Source of the DNA: JAEZBP01 sp963832725
GTDB taxonomy: Bacteria > Myxococcota_A > Polyangia > Polyangiales > Sandaracinaceae
Reading direction: 5' to 3'
DNA: 64,000 nt
NCBI GenBank assembly: GCA_963832725.1
Contig: CAWHVG010000008.1
Span: 62,001 to 126,000, forward strand
A model generated the notes under the pieces. That model searched no databases. It was not told the origin of the DNA and saw only the letters and a program-made list of their open reading frames with translations. A program made the translations under genes and the position numbers. Shown piece by piece: positions 19,394 through 28,120 of the stretch; the first letter of the stretch is position 1; each line of letters begins with the position of its first letter.

Positions 19394-22300
19394 ATGGTGT
19401 CTAGCAACGGAATTGGGCGACTCGCAGCGCGCGTCGTGATCTGCGCAGCCGTCCTCGGGGGCGCGGTGGCATGCGGCCCGGGCGACCAGGCGACGCTCAC
19501 CATCACGGATCCGGCGGACGGCGCGGTCCTGACGCTGGCGACCGATACGCAGCCGGACGTCGCTGGCGTCCAGGCGAATGTCGTCGTCGCAGTGCATCTC
19601 CTGGCCGTCGGCGAGCAGGTGACGCTCTCGGCCGACAACAGCGTCATCGGCACCCAGATGGTTCCCGACTCGGACACGATGACGTTCGACAACGTGACCA
19701 TTCCGTCCGGCACCCACACGCTGGCCGCGTTCACCAGCAGCGGTGTTCGCTCCAACGAGGTCTCCGTCACGGTGAACGACGGGTGCGCGACCATCGACTA
19801 CGTCACGCCGATGCCGGGCAGCGACCGCGTCACGCTCGGGCCGAACGACGACACCGACGGCACCGCGTGCGGCGAGAGCTTCCAGACGACGGTCACCCTC
19901 TCGACGGACGCGGGTGACGGCGCGCAGGCGCAGGTGTTCGTCAACGGCAATCCTCAGGGGACGGCGAACGTCTCCGGCACCACCCTCCGCTTCCAGGGCG
20001 TCTCGTTCGACATCGGCAGCACGGCCAACCAGCTCGAGGTCAAAGTCACCAACTCGGACGGCGTGGTCTGCCCCGCACCCTTCCCGGTGCCGATCTACGT
20101 CGACTGCGCGGGAGTGAGCTGCCGCTTCACGATGCCGAGTTCGGACACTGGCTTCCTGAACTCGAACGACGCGTCTCCCGACATGCCGGGCTTCCAGGGC
20201 AACTTCGAGGTCACCACCGACGCCGACGGAGCCGGTCAGCCCATCCAGCTCATCATCGATGGCAACGAGACCGACGCGATGTCCCAGACGCCGATGGCGA
20301 CCGGGATGGAGGGCGTCGCCACGTTCGGCAACGTCTCGCTCAGCGAGGGCGTGCACCGCATCCAGGCCGTCTGCAGCGACGCGGCCGGCAACAAGACCCG
20401 GACCTCGGCCGAGTGGACGGTCGACACCATCCCCTGCGACGTCACGGTCGCTGCGCCGACCGACGGACAGCTCTTCATCGACAGCGACGACATCGACACG
20501 TCGACCGATGGGATCCAGATCGACATGAACGGGAGCGCATCGGGCGATGCGTGCACGATGTACCGCGAGGGCACCTGCGGTTCGCTGCCCGACTTCCAGA
20601 CCCTGACCGGGAACAGCTTCGACGGCACCGTGACGCTCGGCACGAGCGCAAGCCAGGATCTCTGCGCCGAGGTGCAGGACCAGGCGGGCAACGTGGGATC
20701 CGGCATGGTGACGGTCCGCGTTCGCAGCAACGCGCCGCAGCTCCAGATCGTCACGCCCGCGACGGGCGCCGCGTTCAACGCGGCTGGCACGGGCGGCCGG
20801 ACCGCGGACCTCGACGCGAGCTCCACGACCTGCGAGGCCGCTTTCTCCGTGTACTGTACGGACGTCGGCTCGGCCGTGACGCTGATCGACGACAGCGGGA
20901 CGATGTTCGGCGGTGGTTCGGCCACCTGCACGGCGGATTCCACGGCGCCGTCGCCGTACATGGGGACCGCGACCTTCGCGTCGGTCAGCCTGCCGAGCGA
21001 GCCCGCCCTGGCCGAGGTTCACGTCCGAGCTCGCCAGGCCGTCGACGGCCTGGTCGGTCTCTCCGATCCGATCACGGTCCTGAGCGACTGTGACGCCCCG
21101 GTACTGACGCTCTCGCAGCCGACGTGCGGGAGCATTCTGCGCCCCATCGACGATGAGGACGCGAGTACACCCGGCATCCAGTACACCGTCATTGCGGTCA
21201 ACACAAACGTCCCCAAGCCGCCAGTCTCAATGGAGCTGCGCGATGGGTCGGGGGCGACTATCTTCGGTCCGGTAGTGAGCTCCATCCCCGCGAGCGGCGT
21301 TCAAACGACTTTCGCTGGGACGACCTTCATGGTCGGCGGAAACGTCGTCGTCCACGCATGCGCCACCGACGCTGCCGGGAATCTGGGATGCGCCCCGGAT
21401 TGCATGGTGAGCGTTCAGGATATCCCGACGCTCAGCATCTCCCAGCCGGCTCCGGGAGCGATCCTGACCGTCTCCGACGACTGCGACTCGACGACCGCTG
21501 GCTTGCAGGTGAGCGTCCGGGCCACCACCGACGCCGCCGACGGCAGCGCGGGCACGATGCAGATCGGCACCGGAACCGTCAGCGACGTGACCGTCAGCGG
21601 CGGCACTATGAGCGCCTGCGTGGACGCACCTGACGGGCGCAACCTCGTGGTGGCGGTCTCGGTGACCGACTCCGCGCGGGGAACCGCCACGGCGAGCCTC
21701 CGGGTCAACGTGGACACGATGCCCCCGACCGACGCGATCAGTGACCTCACGGTCACCGAGGCGGATCGCCGGCGTGGTACCGCCACCTTCAGCTGGACAG
21801 CGGTCAACGACGCGGGAGGGACGGTGCTCGATCACTACGTGGCCCACTGCTCCAGTGCGCCGATCACGACCGAGTCGGATTGGACCGCAGCAACGTCGGT
21901 CACCATCATGGCGACGCCGGCAATGGGGGGTGCGACCCAGTCGGCTGGTGTAAGCGGGTTCCGCCCAGGGCAGCCTCGGTATTGTGTCCTCCGAGGAGCG
22001 GACATCGCCGGAGCGCTGACCCCCCTACCCGGCACTCCCGCGATGCCGTTTGCTCCCACCCTTTTGCAGGAGGAAATCACGGGCGTCGGAAATCTCGGCG
22101 TCGCCGTCGAACCCGTGGGAGACATAAATGACGACGGGATCGACGACGTTCTCGTGGGCGCGCTCGACGGCCACGTCTATCTGTATTTCGGCTCATCCAG
22201 TTCCACGCCGCTGTCGGGCACGCCCGATGTCACTATCAGTGGTCCCACGTCCGGTGCATACGGTCGAATCCTTGGCACACTGGGCGACGTCAACGGCGAC

Positions 22301-23416
22301 GGTAGGCCCGACTTCGCCATCAGCGCTCCCATTGCGACGGTAAGTGGCGTCAGTTCTGCCGGCACCGTCTGGGTTCTCTTCGGCCGCTCCTCCACTTCCC
22401 CCTGGCCGAGCTCGCTATCGCTGGGCCTGACGAGCGCCAGCTGCGGGGCTGACCTCTGCTTCTTCGGCACGGTTGCCAGTGCGCTCTTGGGCAACTCGCC
22501 GAGTTCCGCCGGCGATTTCGATGGTGACGGCTTTGGAGACTTTTCGTTCGGTGCTCTTCGAGCGAACGGCGGCGCCGGTCGACTCTACGTCTTCCTGGGC
22601 GGCAGCTTCACGAGTGGCACGACCTACTCGATTCCCGGCTCGATGCCGTCGTCAGAGCCGGACGGGTTTGTCGTCGATGCGCCGGCCGATGCGGCTGGCA
22701 TGGGGAACTCCGCGGCAACACCGGGCGACTTCCTCGGGGCCGACGGGCGCAGCGATCTCGTGCTGAGTGCGAGTGGAAACGCCGTTTCAAGCACTCCAGG
22801 TCGCGTCTACACACTGGCAGGACGAGGATATCCGACCACATCGTCGGGGCTCGTGAGCATCGTTGCCTCCGACTTGAGGACCATGTCCTCGGGGTCCGCC
22901 GGGACCTATGGCCGGCGTGTCCGCGCAATCGGAGATTACGACGGCAACGGACGGGTCGACATCGCCGTCTACAACGCCACCAGCGCCGGGCAAGTCACAA
23001 TCTTCCGTCAGACGGCCTCCGGCTTTTCGTCTTCGAACAGCTTCACCCTGAGCAACGACGCCGCGAGTGCCGGTTCGGACCTGATGGGGAACAGCATCGG
23101 CATTGGATACGATCCGTTCCTCGGCCGGATTGGCGACCTGGACGGAGACTCGATGACCGATCTGCTCATCGGTTCACAGCAGGATGGCACCATGGTTGGT
23201 GATGTCGCTCTTTTCTACGGGACCTCGACACCGACGGCCCTCGCTCGTAACAGTGCGGCGATGGTATTCGGGCGGACGGACCCGGCACCGACGACGCTGC
23301 CTACCGATGGCGTTGCAGCCTACGTCGGCGATCTGAACGGGGACGGCTTCAACGACATCATGATGGGTGATCCATCCTATATGTCCGGTGCGGGTCGTTT
23401 TCTGGTTTTCTACTGA
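19394..23416 (+). CDS. Large FG-GAP repeat surface lipoprotein with Ig-like domains
   Basis: A 1340-residue exported lipoprotein. The signal peptide ends at a lipobox (GGAVAC). The N-terminal 800 residues are Ig-like beta domains with repeated ITDPADGAVLT-type openings and paired Cys. Around residues 790-880 is a fibronectin type III-like unit (TFSWTAVNDAGG). The C-terminal 450 residues hold at least six FG-GAP/integrin-like calcium loops (DINDDGIDD, DVNGDGRPDF, DFDGDGFGDF, DYDGNGRVDI, DLDGDSMTDL, DLNGDGFNDI). A strong GGGAGG ribosome site lies only 3 nt before ATG 19394. It sits 72 bp after the radical SAM gene and 22 bp before the peptide gene, so it is probably in the same transcript. It could anchor, display or bind the modified peptide. 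Confidence 0.88.
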   Translation: MVSSNGIGRLAARVVICAAVLGGAVACGPGDQATLTITDPADGAVLTLATDTQPDVAGVQANVVVAVHLLAVGEQVTLSADNSVIGTQMVPDSDTMTFDNVTIPSGTHTLAAFTSSGVRSNEVSVTVNDGCATIDYVTPMPGSDRVTLGPNDDTDGTACGESFQTTVTLSTDAGDGAQAQVFVNGNPQGTANVSGTTLRFQGVSFDIGSTANQLEVKVTNSDGVVCPAPFPVPIYVDCAGVSCRFTMPSSDTGFLNSNDASPDMPGFQGNFEVTTDADGAGQPIQLIIDGNETDAMSQTPMATGMEGVATFGNVSLSEGVHRIQAVCSDAAGNKTRTSAEWTVDTIPCDVTVAAPTDGQLFIDSDDIDTSTDGIQIDMNGSASGDACTMYREGTCGSLPDFQTLTGNSFDGTVTLGTSASQDLCAEVQDQAGNVGSGMVTVRVRSNAPQLQIVTPATGAAFNAAGTGGRTADLDASSTTCEAAFSVYCTDVGSAVTLIDDSGTMFGGGSATCTADSTAPSPYMGTATFASVSLPSEPALAEVHVRARQAVDGLVGLSDPITVLSDCDAPVLTLSQPTCGSILRPIDDEDASTPGIQYTVIAVNTNVPKPPVSMELRDGSGATIFGPVVSSIPASGVQTTFAGTTFMVGGNVVVHACATDAAGNLGCAPDCMVSVQDIPTLSISQPAPGAILTVSDDCDSTTAGLQVSVRATTDAADGSAGTMQIGTGTVSDVTVSGGTMSACVDAPDGRNLVVAVSVTDSARGTATASLRVNVDTMPPTDAISDLTVTEADRRRGTATFSWTAVNDAGGTVLDHYVAHCSSAPITTESDWTAATSVTIMATPAMGGATQSAGVSGFRPGQPRYCVLRGADIAGALTPLPGTPAMPFAPTLLQEEITGVGNLGVAVEPVGDINDDGIDDVLVGALDGHVYLYFGSSSSTPLSGTPDVTISGPTSGAYGRILGTLGDVNGDGRPDFAISAPIATVSGVSSAGTVWVLFGRSSTSPWPSSLSLGLTSASCGADLCFFGTVASALLGNSPSSAGDFDGDGFGDFSFGALRANGGAGRLYVFLGGSFTSGTTYSIPGSMPSSEPDGFVVDAPADAAGMGNSAATPGDFLGADGRSDLVLSASGNAVSSTPGRVYTLAGRGYPTTSSGLVSIVASDLRTMSSGSAGTYGRRVRAIGDYDGNGRVDIAVYNATSAGQVTIFRQTASGFSSSNSFTLSNDAASAGSDLMGNSIGIGYDPFLGRIGDLDGDSMTDLLIGSQQDGTMVGDVALFYGTSTPTALARNSAAMVFGRTDPAPTTLPTDGVAAYVGDLNGDGFNDIMMGDPSYMSGAGRFLVFY

Positions 23417-23438
23417 TTCACATCCGATGGAATACGTG

Positions 23439-23593
23439 ATGAAAAATTCCAAGGGCGAGTCGAAGAAGGACGCGAAGCGGCGCTACGAGGCTCCCGCGAT
23501 CGACGACACAGCTGCGTTCGAGACCCTGGCGCTTGCTTGCACGAAGCAGAGCGGCGACGCCGTCTACTGTGGGGGGGGTACGGCGCGTCGTAG
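23439..23593 (+). CDS. Candidate RiPP precursor peptide (needs one extra G in a G8 run)
   Basis: A short peptide starting 22 bp after the FG-GAP gene, with ATG 23439 preceded by GGA (ATG 23427 is an alternative). The Lys-rich N-terminus is followed by RRYEAPAIDDTAAFETLALA. This contains a YxxPxI motif (Y16, P19, I21) of the kind that PqqD-like recognition elements bind in lasso and other RiPP leaders. The core has C34 and C44. As read, the frame runs through a G8 run (23571-23578) into an Arg-rich tail ending at 23678. With nine G it ends as YCGGGYGAS with stop TAG at 23591, giving 51 residues. Given the many single-base breaks in this window, I favour the short version. Similarity to known precursor families could not be searched. 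Confidence 0.6.
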
Positions 23594-23667
23594 TCTCCAG
23601 GGCAGACTCGCGCCCGCGTCTCGCCGTCTCCCTGCCCACCGCCGAACGGCCGCTGCGAGGCTGTCCG

Positions 23668-24615
23668 TCAGGGCTTGAGCGGCGTCCCGAGTCGTTCGAG
23701 CGCGGCGGCCCGCGCATCACGCCAGGCGACATCGACTCGTGCCGCGGTCCGGTGGGCGAGCCGATGGATTTCCCAGCGGAGCCGCTCGGCGCGTGGTATG
23801 AGCGGACCGCGTGGGTAACCCATCAGGGAGAGCTCATGACGGCACGCCCATGTGGCGTATCGCACGATGGGCGAATCCTGATTCTCGCGCCATCTACCGG
23901 CAACGCTTGGATTGAATGTGCGCTCCGGTGGGGCGAAGCTCGCGTTCCCCTTCCAAGGCACACGCCCCGCCGGTCCACGGTCGAACGAGAGCGCGGTGCG
24001 TCGGACGTCGAGGGGAAGAGCGAGCGCGCCGAAGAGCGGAGACAGTGTCGATTCTGGGGAGCCGATCAGATTCTCGTAGCGGATTGGAAACAGACGCGAG
24101 TCATGAGAGCGATGCATCAGCGCGATCGCCTCGCGCCAGTCGCGGAGATATGCCTCGACGCCGCCGCCGGTGCGGAGGTAGTAGGAGAGCGCGGCGTCTC
24201 TCGGATTGCGGTACATGACGACGATGTTGAGGTCCGTCTCGGCGAGGGTGGCGCGGATGTCCTCTGCGCTCAGCAGGAGCTTGTGGCCGACGACGAGGTC
24301 GTCCGGCTGAGCGAGCTCGTCGAGGACGGCGAGGTGCAGCTCGGTCAACGTGCGGAAGCTGTCGACGCCGACGAGGACTGGGTGCCGGAAGCGCAGGAGC
24401 TGGTCGCGGACGATGGCCAGCGCGATGCGTCGCTGGGTCTGTGTCAACGGCGTGTTCCAGCGGACACGCAGGTGCTCCCGGGCTTCGCTGAACGAGGGCA
24501 GGTAGTCGGTGATGAACGTGCAGCGGGCCTGCGACGCCAGGAACGTCGACAGAAGGGTCGTGCCCGACCGTGGGAGGCCGGCGATGATGAGGGGACGCCA
24601 CGTTCGCTCGGGCAT
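23668..24615 (-). CDS. PAPS-dependent sulfotransferase family protein
   Basis: About 315 residues with the PAPS 5'-phosphosulfate-binding loop near the N-terminus (LIIAGLPRSGTTLLSTFLAS) and a 3'-phosphate-binding type segment (VVMYRNPRDAALSYYLRTGG) around residue 135, as in sulfotransferase_1/3 families. These enzymes move sulfate from PAPS onto a hydroxyl or amine. ATG 24615 (MPERTWRPL) begins the domain; 24642 would add nine residues. It converges on the candidate precursor peptide gene (75 bp between stops) and is divergent from the peptidase/GNAT gene across 47 bp. Sulfotransferases do occur as RiPP tailoring enzymes, but the substrate here is inferred only from position. Confidence 0.82.
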   Translation of the reverse strand: MPERTWRPLIIAGLPRSGTTLLSTFLASQARCTFITDYLPSFSEAREHLRVRWNTPLTQTQRRIALAIVRDQLLRFRHPVLVGVDSFRTLTELHLAVLDELAQPDDLVVGHKLLLSAEDIRATLAETDLNIVVMYRNPRDAALSYYLRTGGGVEAYLRDWREAIALMHRSHDSRLFPIRYENLIGSPESTLSPLFGALALPLDVRRTALSFDRGPAGRVPWKGNASFAPPERTFNPSVAGRWRENQDSPIVRYATWACRHELSLMGYPRGPLIPRAERLRWEIHRLAHRTAARVDVAWRDARAAALERLGTPLKP

Positions 24616-24662
24616 GGAGGCCTTTTGCCCTCGTTTCCGCACGTGTCAATCTGAGCACGCCG

Positions 24663-25610
24663 ATGCGTAGCGCTCTCGACGAGGCCCCTGACGACGAGCG
24701 CGCTATCGCCGCGATCCGCTCGGCGTTCGGCGCGGGGGCCGCGGTCACGCTCCGCCTGTGGGGGCAGAGTATGTTTCCGGCGATCTTGGCCGGCACGCGC
24801 GTGCGCTTCGCTCCCGCCGACTTCGCGTCGGTCGAGGTGGGGGATGTGGTGCTGGCCGCACTGGGGCCCGGGGTCGTGGCGCATCGGGTGGTCGCGCGAG
24901 ACGCTGAGTCACTTCGGATGCGAGGCGACGCTTCGCTCGCGGACGACGCGCCGCTTCCAGCCGAGGCGGTGCTCGGAATCGCCGAGGGTGTGCTGGTCGG
25001 TGTGCAGGTGCCAGCGCCGAGGATGCTCGCACGGCCGGTCAATCGAATCGTCGGCGGCGCAGCGCACGCGTTCACCGCGCTCCGGCCACTCTCCAGCCCC
25101 TTGCTCGGCGCGACGTGGGGGGCGCTCCGTCGAGTGCCTCCCGTTCTCCGCGCAAGGAAGGCGCTCCAACCCTTCGATGTGCATCCAATCGACGACGCGT
25201 GGGCGCGCCGCGCTCGGGAGCTGGTTCTCGCCTCCGGGAACCGGCCGACCCGCGGCGCGCTCGAGCGTTGGGCGGCCGCTGCGCAAACGGGCTCCGGGCA
25301 TCATGGCTGGGTCGCCGCCGACGGGCGACGGCCGATCGGGTGGTTGCTGGCGTACCCGGAACACGGACGAACGATCTTCGAGCTCTGGGTCGACCGATTT
25401 CGTCGCGGGATTGGGGTCGGCTCGGCGCTGCTCGACACGGCGTCGGAAACCGCTGCCGAAGAGGGGTGGGCGGACATCTCGCTCACGGTGCCACGACGCG
25501 CGGCGAGGTGGTTCACGCCCCGAGGTTTTGTCCCAACCTCGACCGGGGGATCGCGCGTGACGCTCCGCCGCTTCGTTCAGCCGGGAGCCAGCCACGTCAG
25601 GTGCGGGTAG
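24663..25610 (+). CDS. S24/S26-type signal peptidase-like domain fused to a GNAT acetyltransferase
   Basis: A 315-residue two-domain protein. The first 120 residues resemble Ser-His S24/S26 peptidases of the archaeal/SipW type: nucleophile region WGQSMFPAILAGTRV and GDVVLAALGPGVVAHRVV with His where LepB has Lys. A hydrophobic stretch (GGAAHAFTALRPLSSPLLGA) follows, then a GNAT fold with the acetyl-CoA loop FRRGIGVGSALLD near residue 245 and ISLTVPRRAARWFTPRGF. Such peptidases sit beside HprK-like/PqqD-like genes in RiPP and exopolysaccharide loci and could remove the leader. The start is the first ATG after the divergent 47-bp gap. Its 3' end overlaps the convergent methyltransferase gene by 34 bp. 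Confidence 0.75.
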   Translation: MRSALDEAPDDERAIAAIRSAFGAGAAVTLRLWGQSMFPAILAGTRVRFAPADFASVEVGDVVLAALGPGVVAHRVVARDAESLRMRGDASLADDAPLPAEAVLGIAEGVLVGVQVPAPRMLARPVNRIVGGAAHAFTALRPLSSPLLGATWGALRRVPPVLRARKALQPFDVHPIDDAWARRARELVLASGNRPTRGALERWAAAAQTGSGHHGWVAADGRRPIGWLLAYPEHGRTIFELWVDRFRRGIGVGSALLDTASETAAEEGWADISLTVPRRAARWFTPRGFVPTSTGGSRVTLRRFVQPGASHVRCG

Positions 25611-26383
25611 AACGCGCCCGTGCCCCAGCGGGTGTCGCGCCCGACCGAGCGACCCAGCGCTTCCACTTCGTCGCGGGTCGGTGCGTGAACGAAGCCGGCG
25701 CTGCGGAGGAAGCCGGTGGTCGGCGGCGGGGCATCGCCGCCGGCGATCCGAGCGCCCATCGTTCCGACGCGTCCCAGTCCTCGGGGTGGTCCGGTTCGGA
25801 GCGCGAGGCTCGTGAGGATCGGGCCCCGCGGCGCCAGCGCGTCGCAGACGGGAAGGAGCGCGCGCGCGTCCTCGGGCGGGATGTAGCCGAGGCTCCCCCA
25901 ACCGAGGATCACCGCGTCGTAGCTGCCGGGCTCGGGACCGCGCCCTCCCTCGACCGCTTCCGTGAGCTCTTGATAGCGGAGCTGCCAGATGGATGCGCGG
26001 CCCTCCACGTTGGCGCGCAGAGCTGAGAACGAGTCCGGCGCGGGCTCGAAGGCGTCCACCGTGTAGCCCGCCTCGAGCAGCGCCAACACCTCGCGGCCCG
26101 AGCCCGCGGCGCCCACCAGCAGTCGCGCGCCCGGCGGCGGAAGCGAGTCCGCGTACCAGCGGCGCTCCCACTCGAAGAGCCCGGCCGTGGCCTTGGTGGT
26201 GGTGTGTTCGAGCGCGTCGTGCAGCGCGAGCCCGAGCCGGATCCGCTCGTCCGGTGTGGACGCGGCCCACGAGGCTCCGCTCAGCACGCGGGTCACGCGA
26301 TCCAGCGCTCGGTGCGCCTTCCGCTCCGCGACGCACCAGCGGACCAAGAGCGGCCTGACCGCCGCGCCCACCCAACGCCTCAT
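25577..26383 (-). CDS. SAM-dependent methyltransferase-like protein
   Basis: About 268 residues. A Rossmann-type motif I (LLVGAAGSGREVLALLEAG, near residue 95) and post-I acidic residue (VDAFEPAPDS) are followed by the motif IV-like SYDAVILGWGSLGYIPPEDA. N-terminal helices (WVGAAVRPLLVRW, ALDRVTRVLSG) precede it. There is no known substrate. ATG 26383 was chosen because the upstream open frame to 26599 is low-complexity. Its C-terminus overlaps the convergent peptidase/GNAT gene. It may belong functionally to the peptide cluster, but it has its own upstream region and could be unrelated. Confidence 0.7.
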   Translation of the reverse strand: MRRWVGAAVRPLLVRWCVAERKAHRALDRVTRVLSGASWAASTPDERIRLGLALHDALEHTTTKATAGLFEWERRWYADSLPPPGARLLVGAAGSGREVLALLEAGYTVDAFEPAPDSFSALRANVEGRASIWQLRYQELTEAVEGGRGPEPGSYDAVILGWGSLGYIPPEDARALLPVCDALAPRGPILTSLALRTGPPRGLGRVGTMGARIAGGDAPPPTTGFLRSAGFVHAPTRDEVEALGRSVGRDTRWGTGAFYPHLTWLAPG

Positions 26384-26722
26384 GTGCGGAAGGGTAGCGC
26401 GAGAGACGGGCTCGCTCCGCGCTTTCCTGCTCTCGGCTTCGGTGGCGCCCGACGAGCGAATCGATTGACGCGCTTGGACGGGAGCGTCGTTCCGAGACTC
26501 ACGACGCGTCGACTCGAACCCGAAGCGCGGCTCGCTCGACCCGAGGCGCGCCAAGGCGGTCCCATCCGAAGGCCCGGCGGGGGATTTGCCGGAGCGCATC
26601 GCGAGCGCTGCGAGCGCCGCGCGAGAGCGGAGCCCCCGCCCGGCGGCCGCACTGACGAAGCGACTGAGCCCGAGCGCCGCGGAAGGGCGGAGCCCCCGAC
26701 GAACCGCCGCGCTGAGGAGGCC
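26384..26722. repeat. Gene-free spacer with a 60-bp imperfect tandem duplication
   Basis: This 339-bp gap lies between the methyltransferase start and the stop of the AgmX-like gene. It holds an imperfect direct repeat of about 60 bp: cgagcgccgcgcgagagcgg at 26611 matches cgagcgccgcggaagggcgg at 26671, both followed by agcccccg. The second copy runs into the 3' end of the AgmX-like gene. The rest is GC-rich with no convincing ORF, RNA or terminator. A promoter for the methyltransferase gene would have to lie here, but no clear -35/-10 is seen. Confidence 0.5.
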
Positions 26723-28108
26723 TCAGGCGCCGCTACCGAAGATGAACGGGAAGTTGACGTCGACCTCGCCGCCATCCGGCTGCGGGAAGCGCCAGCGGCG
26801 GACCTGCCGGACGATGCAGCCCTCCACGCGTGCGTTGTGCATCGTGGAGCTGCCGACCCGCGCGCTCGTGACGCTGCCGCTGCGGGCGATGCGCCACTGA
26901 ATCTCGATGCGGCCGTGGAGGTTCGGCTGGCGCTGCAGCTCGTTCTCGTAGCAGTAGCGAACCGCGGCCTGGTTCTGCCGCACGACGCGCATGATCTGCT
27001 CCGGCGAGAGGTAGCCGCTCACCCGCGGCCGCGCCGTCTGCATGCGGACGCGCACCTCCTCGCGAGGACGGCCGCGGGCGCCGGGCCCACCGTGACCGCG
27101 ACCTCCCCCGGCCCCACGACCCGCGCCGACCCCCGTGCCCATCCGGCCCGCGCCGAAGAGCGTCCCCGGCCCGGTGCCGCCTCCGCCGCCTCCCGAGCCG
27201 CGCAGGCCGGTACCGCCGGAGCCGCGGCCCATCACCGTCCGCGACGAGCCGAGCCCGCCGAGCAGATCGCCGATGCTCGGTCCCTCGAGCGCCTCTGCCA
27301 GTGCGTTGGTCTCGCCTTCGCCACCGCGGAGCGCGCCGAGCACGCCGAGGTTGGCCACCCGCTCGGCCGCGCCTCCCCCGTTGACGGGGCCTTCCATCTC
27401 GGTGTCTTCCTGCGGTGCGTCTTCACGACCGACGCGGCCTTCTTCCTCGGGCGCCGCCGCACCGCCGGCTTCCTCGCGATCGCGGATGCCGGGATCTTCC
27501 GTGTCGGTCCCGCTGCTGGTCTCGGGCTCGAGGATGTCCTCGGGCGGCGGCGTGACCATGAAGCGGCGCACCAGGTCGGGCGAGAGCTCGAGCTCGTCGG
27601 CCGCCGGTCCCGCCTCCTCGAGCGCGAGGAGCATCAAGAGGAAGAACGCGGCGTGCAGGAACCCCGAGAGCAAGAGCGACATCATCCGCGCCGGGTCGGT
27701 GATGAACGCAGGCCAGCCGCGGCCGATGCGCGAGGCCGGCCGCACCATCTGGAAGAAGAGCGCGACGGTGCCGATGGTGACGACGCCGTAGTCGTCCGGA
27801 CCGAGCATGACCGGGTGGCCATCCCGCAGGGCCGACACTTCCTGGCGCGCGCCGTTCACCCACACGGAGCCGCCCATCGAAGGGTGGAAGAGCAGCTCGT
27901 AGCCGTGGCTGGCCGGGCGCAACACCTCCAGCCGGTCGCCCTCCACGTTGCCGGCCGGGAGCGGCAGGAGCGCGTCCTGGCCGGCGCCGAGCACGACCGG
28001 CTTGGGTCGCTCGAGCACCTCCTCGGCCTCGATGGTCTCACCGAAGACGAGCGCGACGCGAAGCTGCCGTTGCGTGTGGCTGACCTGGTTGTGGCTGACC
28101 TTGGCCAT
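26723..28108 (-). CDS. AgmX/PglI C-terminal domain envelope protein (GltG-like)
   Basis: A 461-residue membrane-spanning protein. The N-terminal 130 residues look like an FHA-like beta-sandwich (VLGAGQDALLPLPAG, WVNGARQEV, LGPDDYGVVTIG). A transmembrane helix follows near 155-175 (LLLSGFLHAAFFLLMLLAL), then an acidic linker and a Gly-rich linker (about residues 285-345). Last is an AgmX/PglI/TonB-like C-terminal domain with IMRVVRQNQAAVRYCYENEL, GRIEIQWRIARSGSVTSARV and a conserved Cys in VEGCIVRQVRRWRFP. This order resembles inner-membrane proteins of the Myxococcus gliding/Nfs complexes that span the periplasm like TonB. It is the last gene of the minus-strand cluster, 12 bp after the small secreted protein. 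Confidence 0.8.
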   Translation of the reverse strand: MAKVSHNQVSHTQRQLRVALVFGETIEAEEVLERPKPVVLGAGQDALLPLPAGNVEGDRLEVLRPASHGYELLFHPSMGGSVWVNGARQEVSALRDGHPVMLGPDDYGVVTIGTVALFFQMVRPASRIGRGWPAFITDPARMMSLLLSGFLHAAFFLLMLLALEEAGPAADELELSPDLVRRFMVTPPPEDILEPETSSGTDTEDPGIRDREEAGGAAAPEEEGRVGREDAPQEDTEMEGPVNGGGAAERVANLGVLGALRGGEGETNALAEALEGPSIGDLLGGLGSSRTVMGRGSGGTGLRGSGGGGGGTGPGTLFGAGRMGTGVGAGRGAGGGRGHGGPGARGRPREEVRVRMQTARPRVSGYLSPEQIMRVVRQNQAAVRYCYENELQRQPNLHGRIEIQWRIARSGSVTSARVGSSTMHNARVEGCIVRQVRRWRFPQPDGGEVDVNFPFIFGSGA

Positions 28109-28120
28109 GAGCCTTCGATT

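Noticed and set aside
23533..24654. A plus-strand open frame across the sulfotransferase gene
   Set aside because: Antisense to a gene with a clear PAPS loop. It only connects to the peptide gene because of the G-run frame ambiguity.
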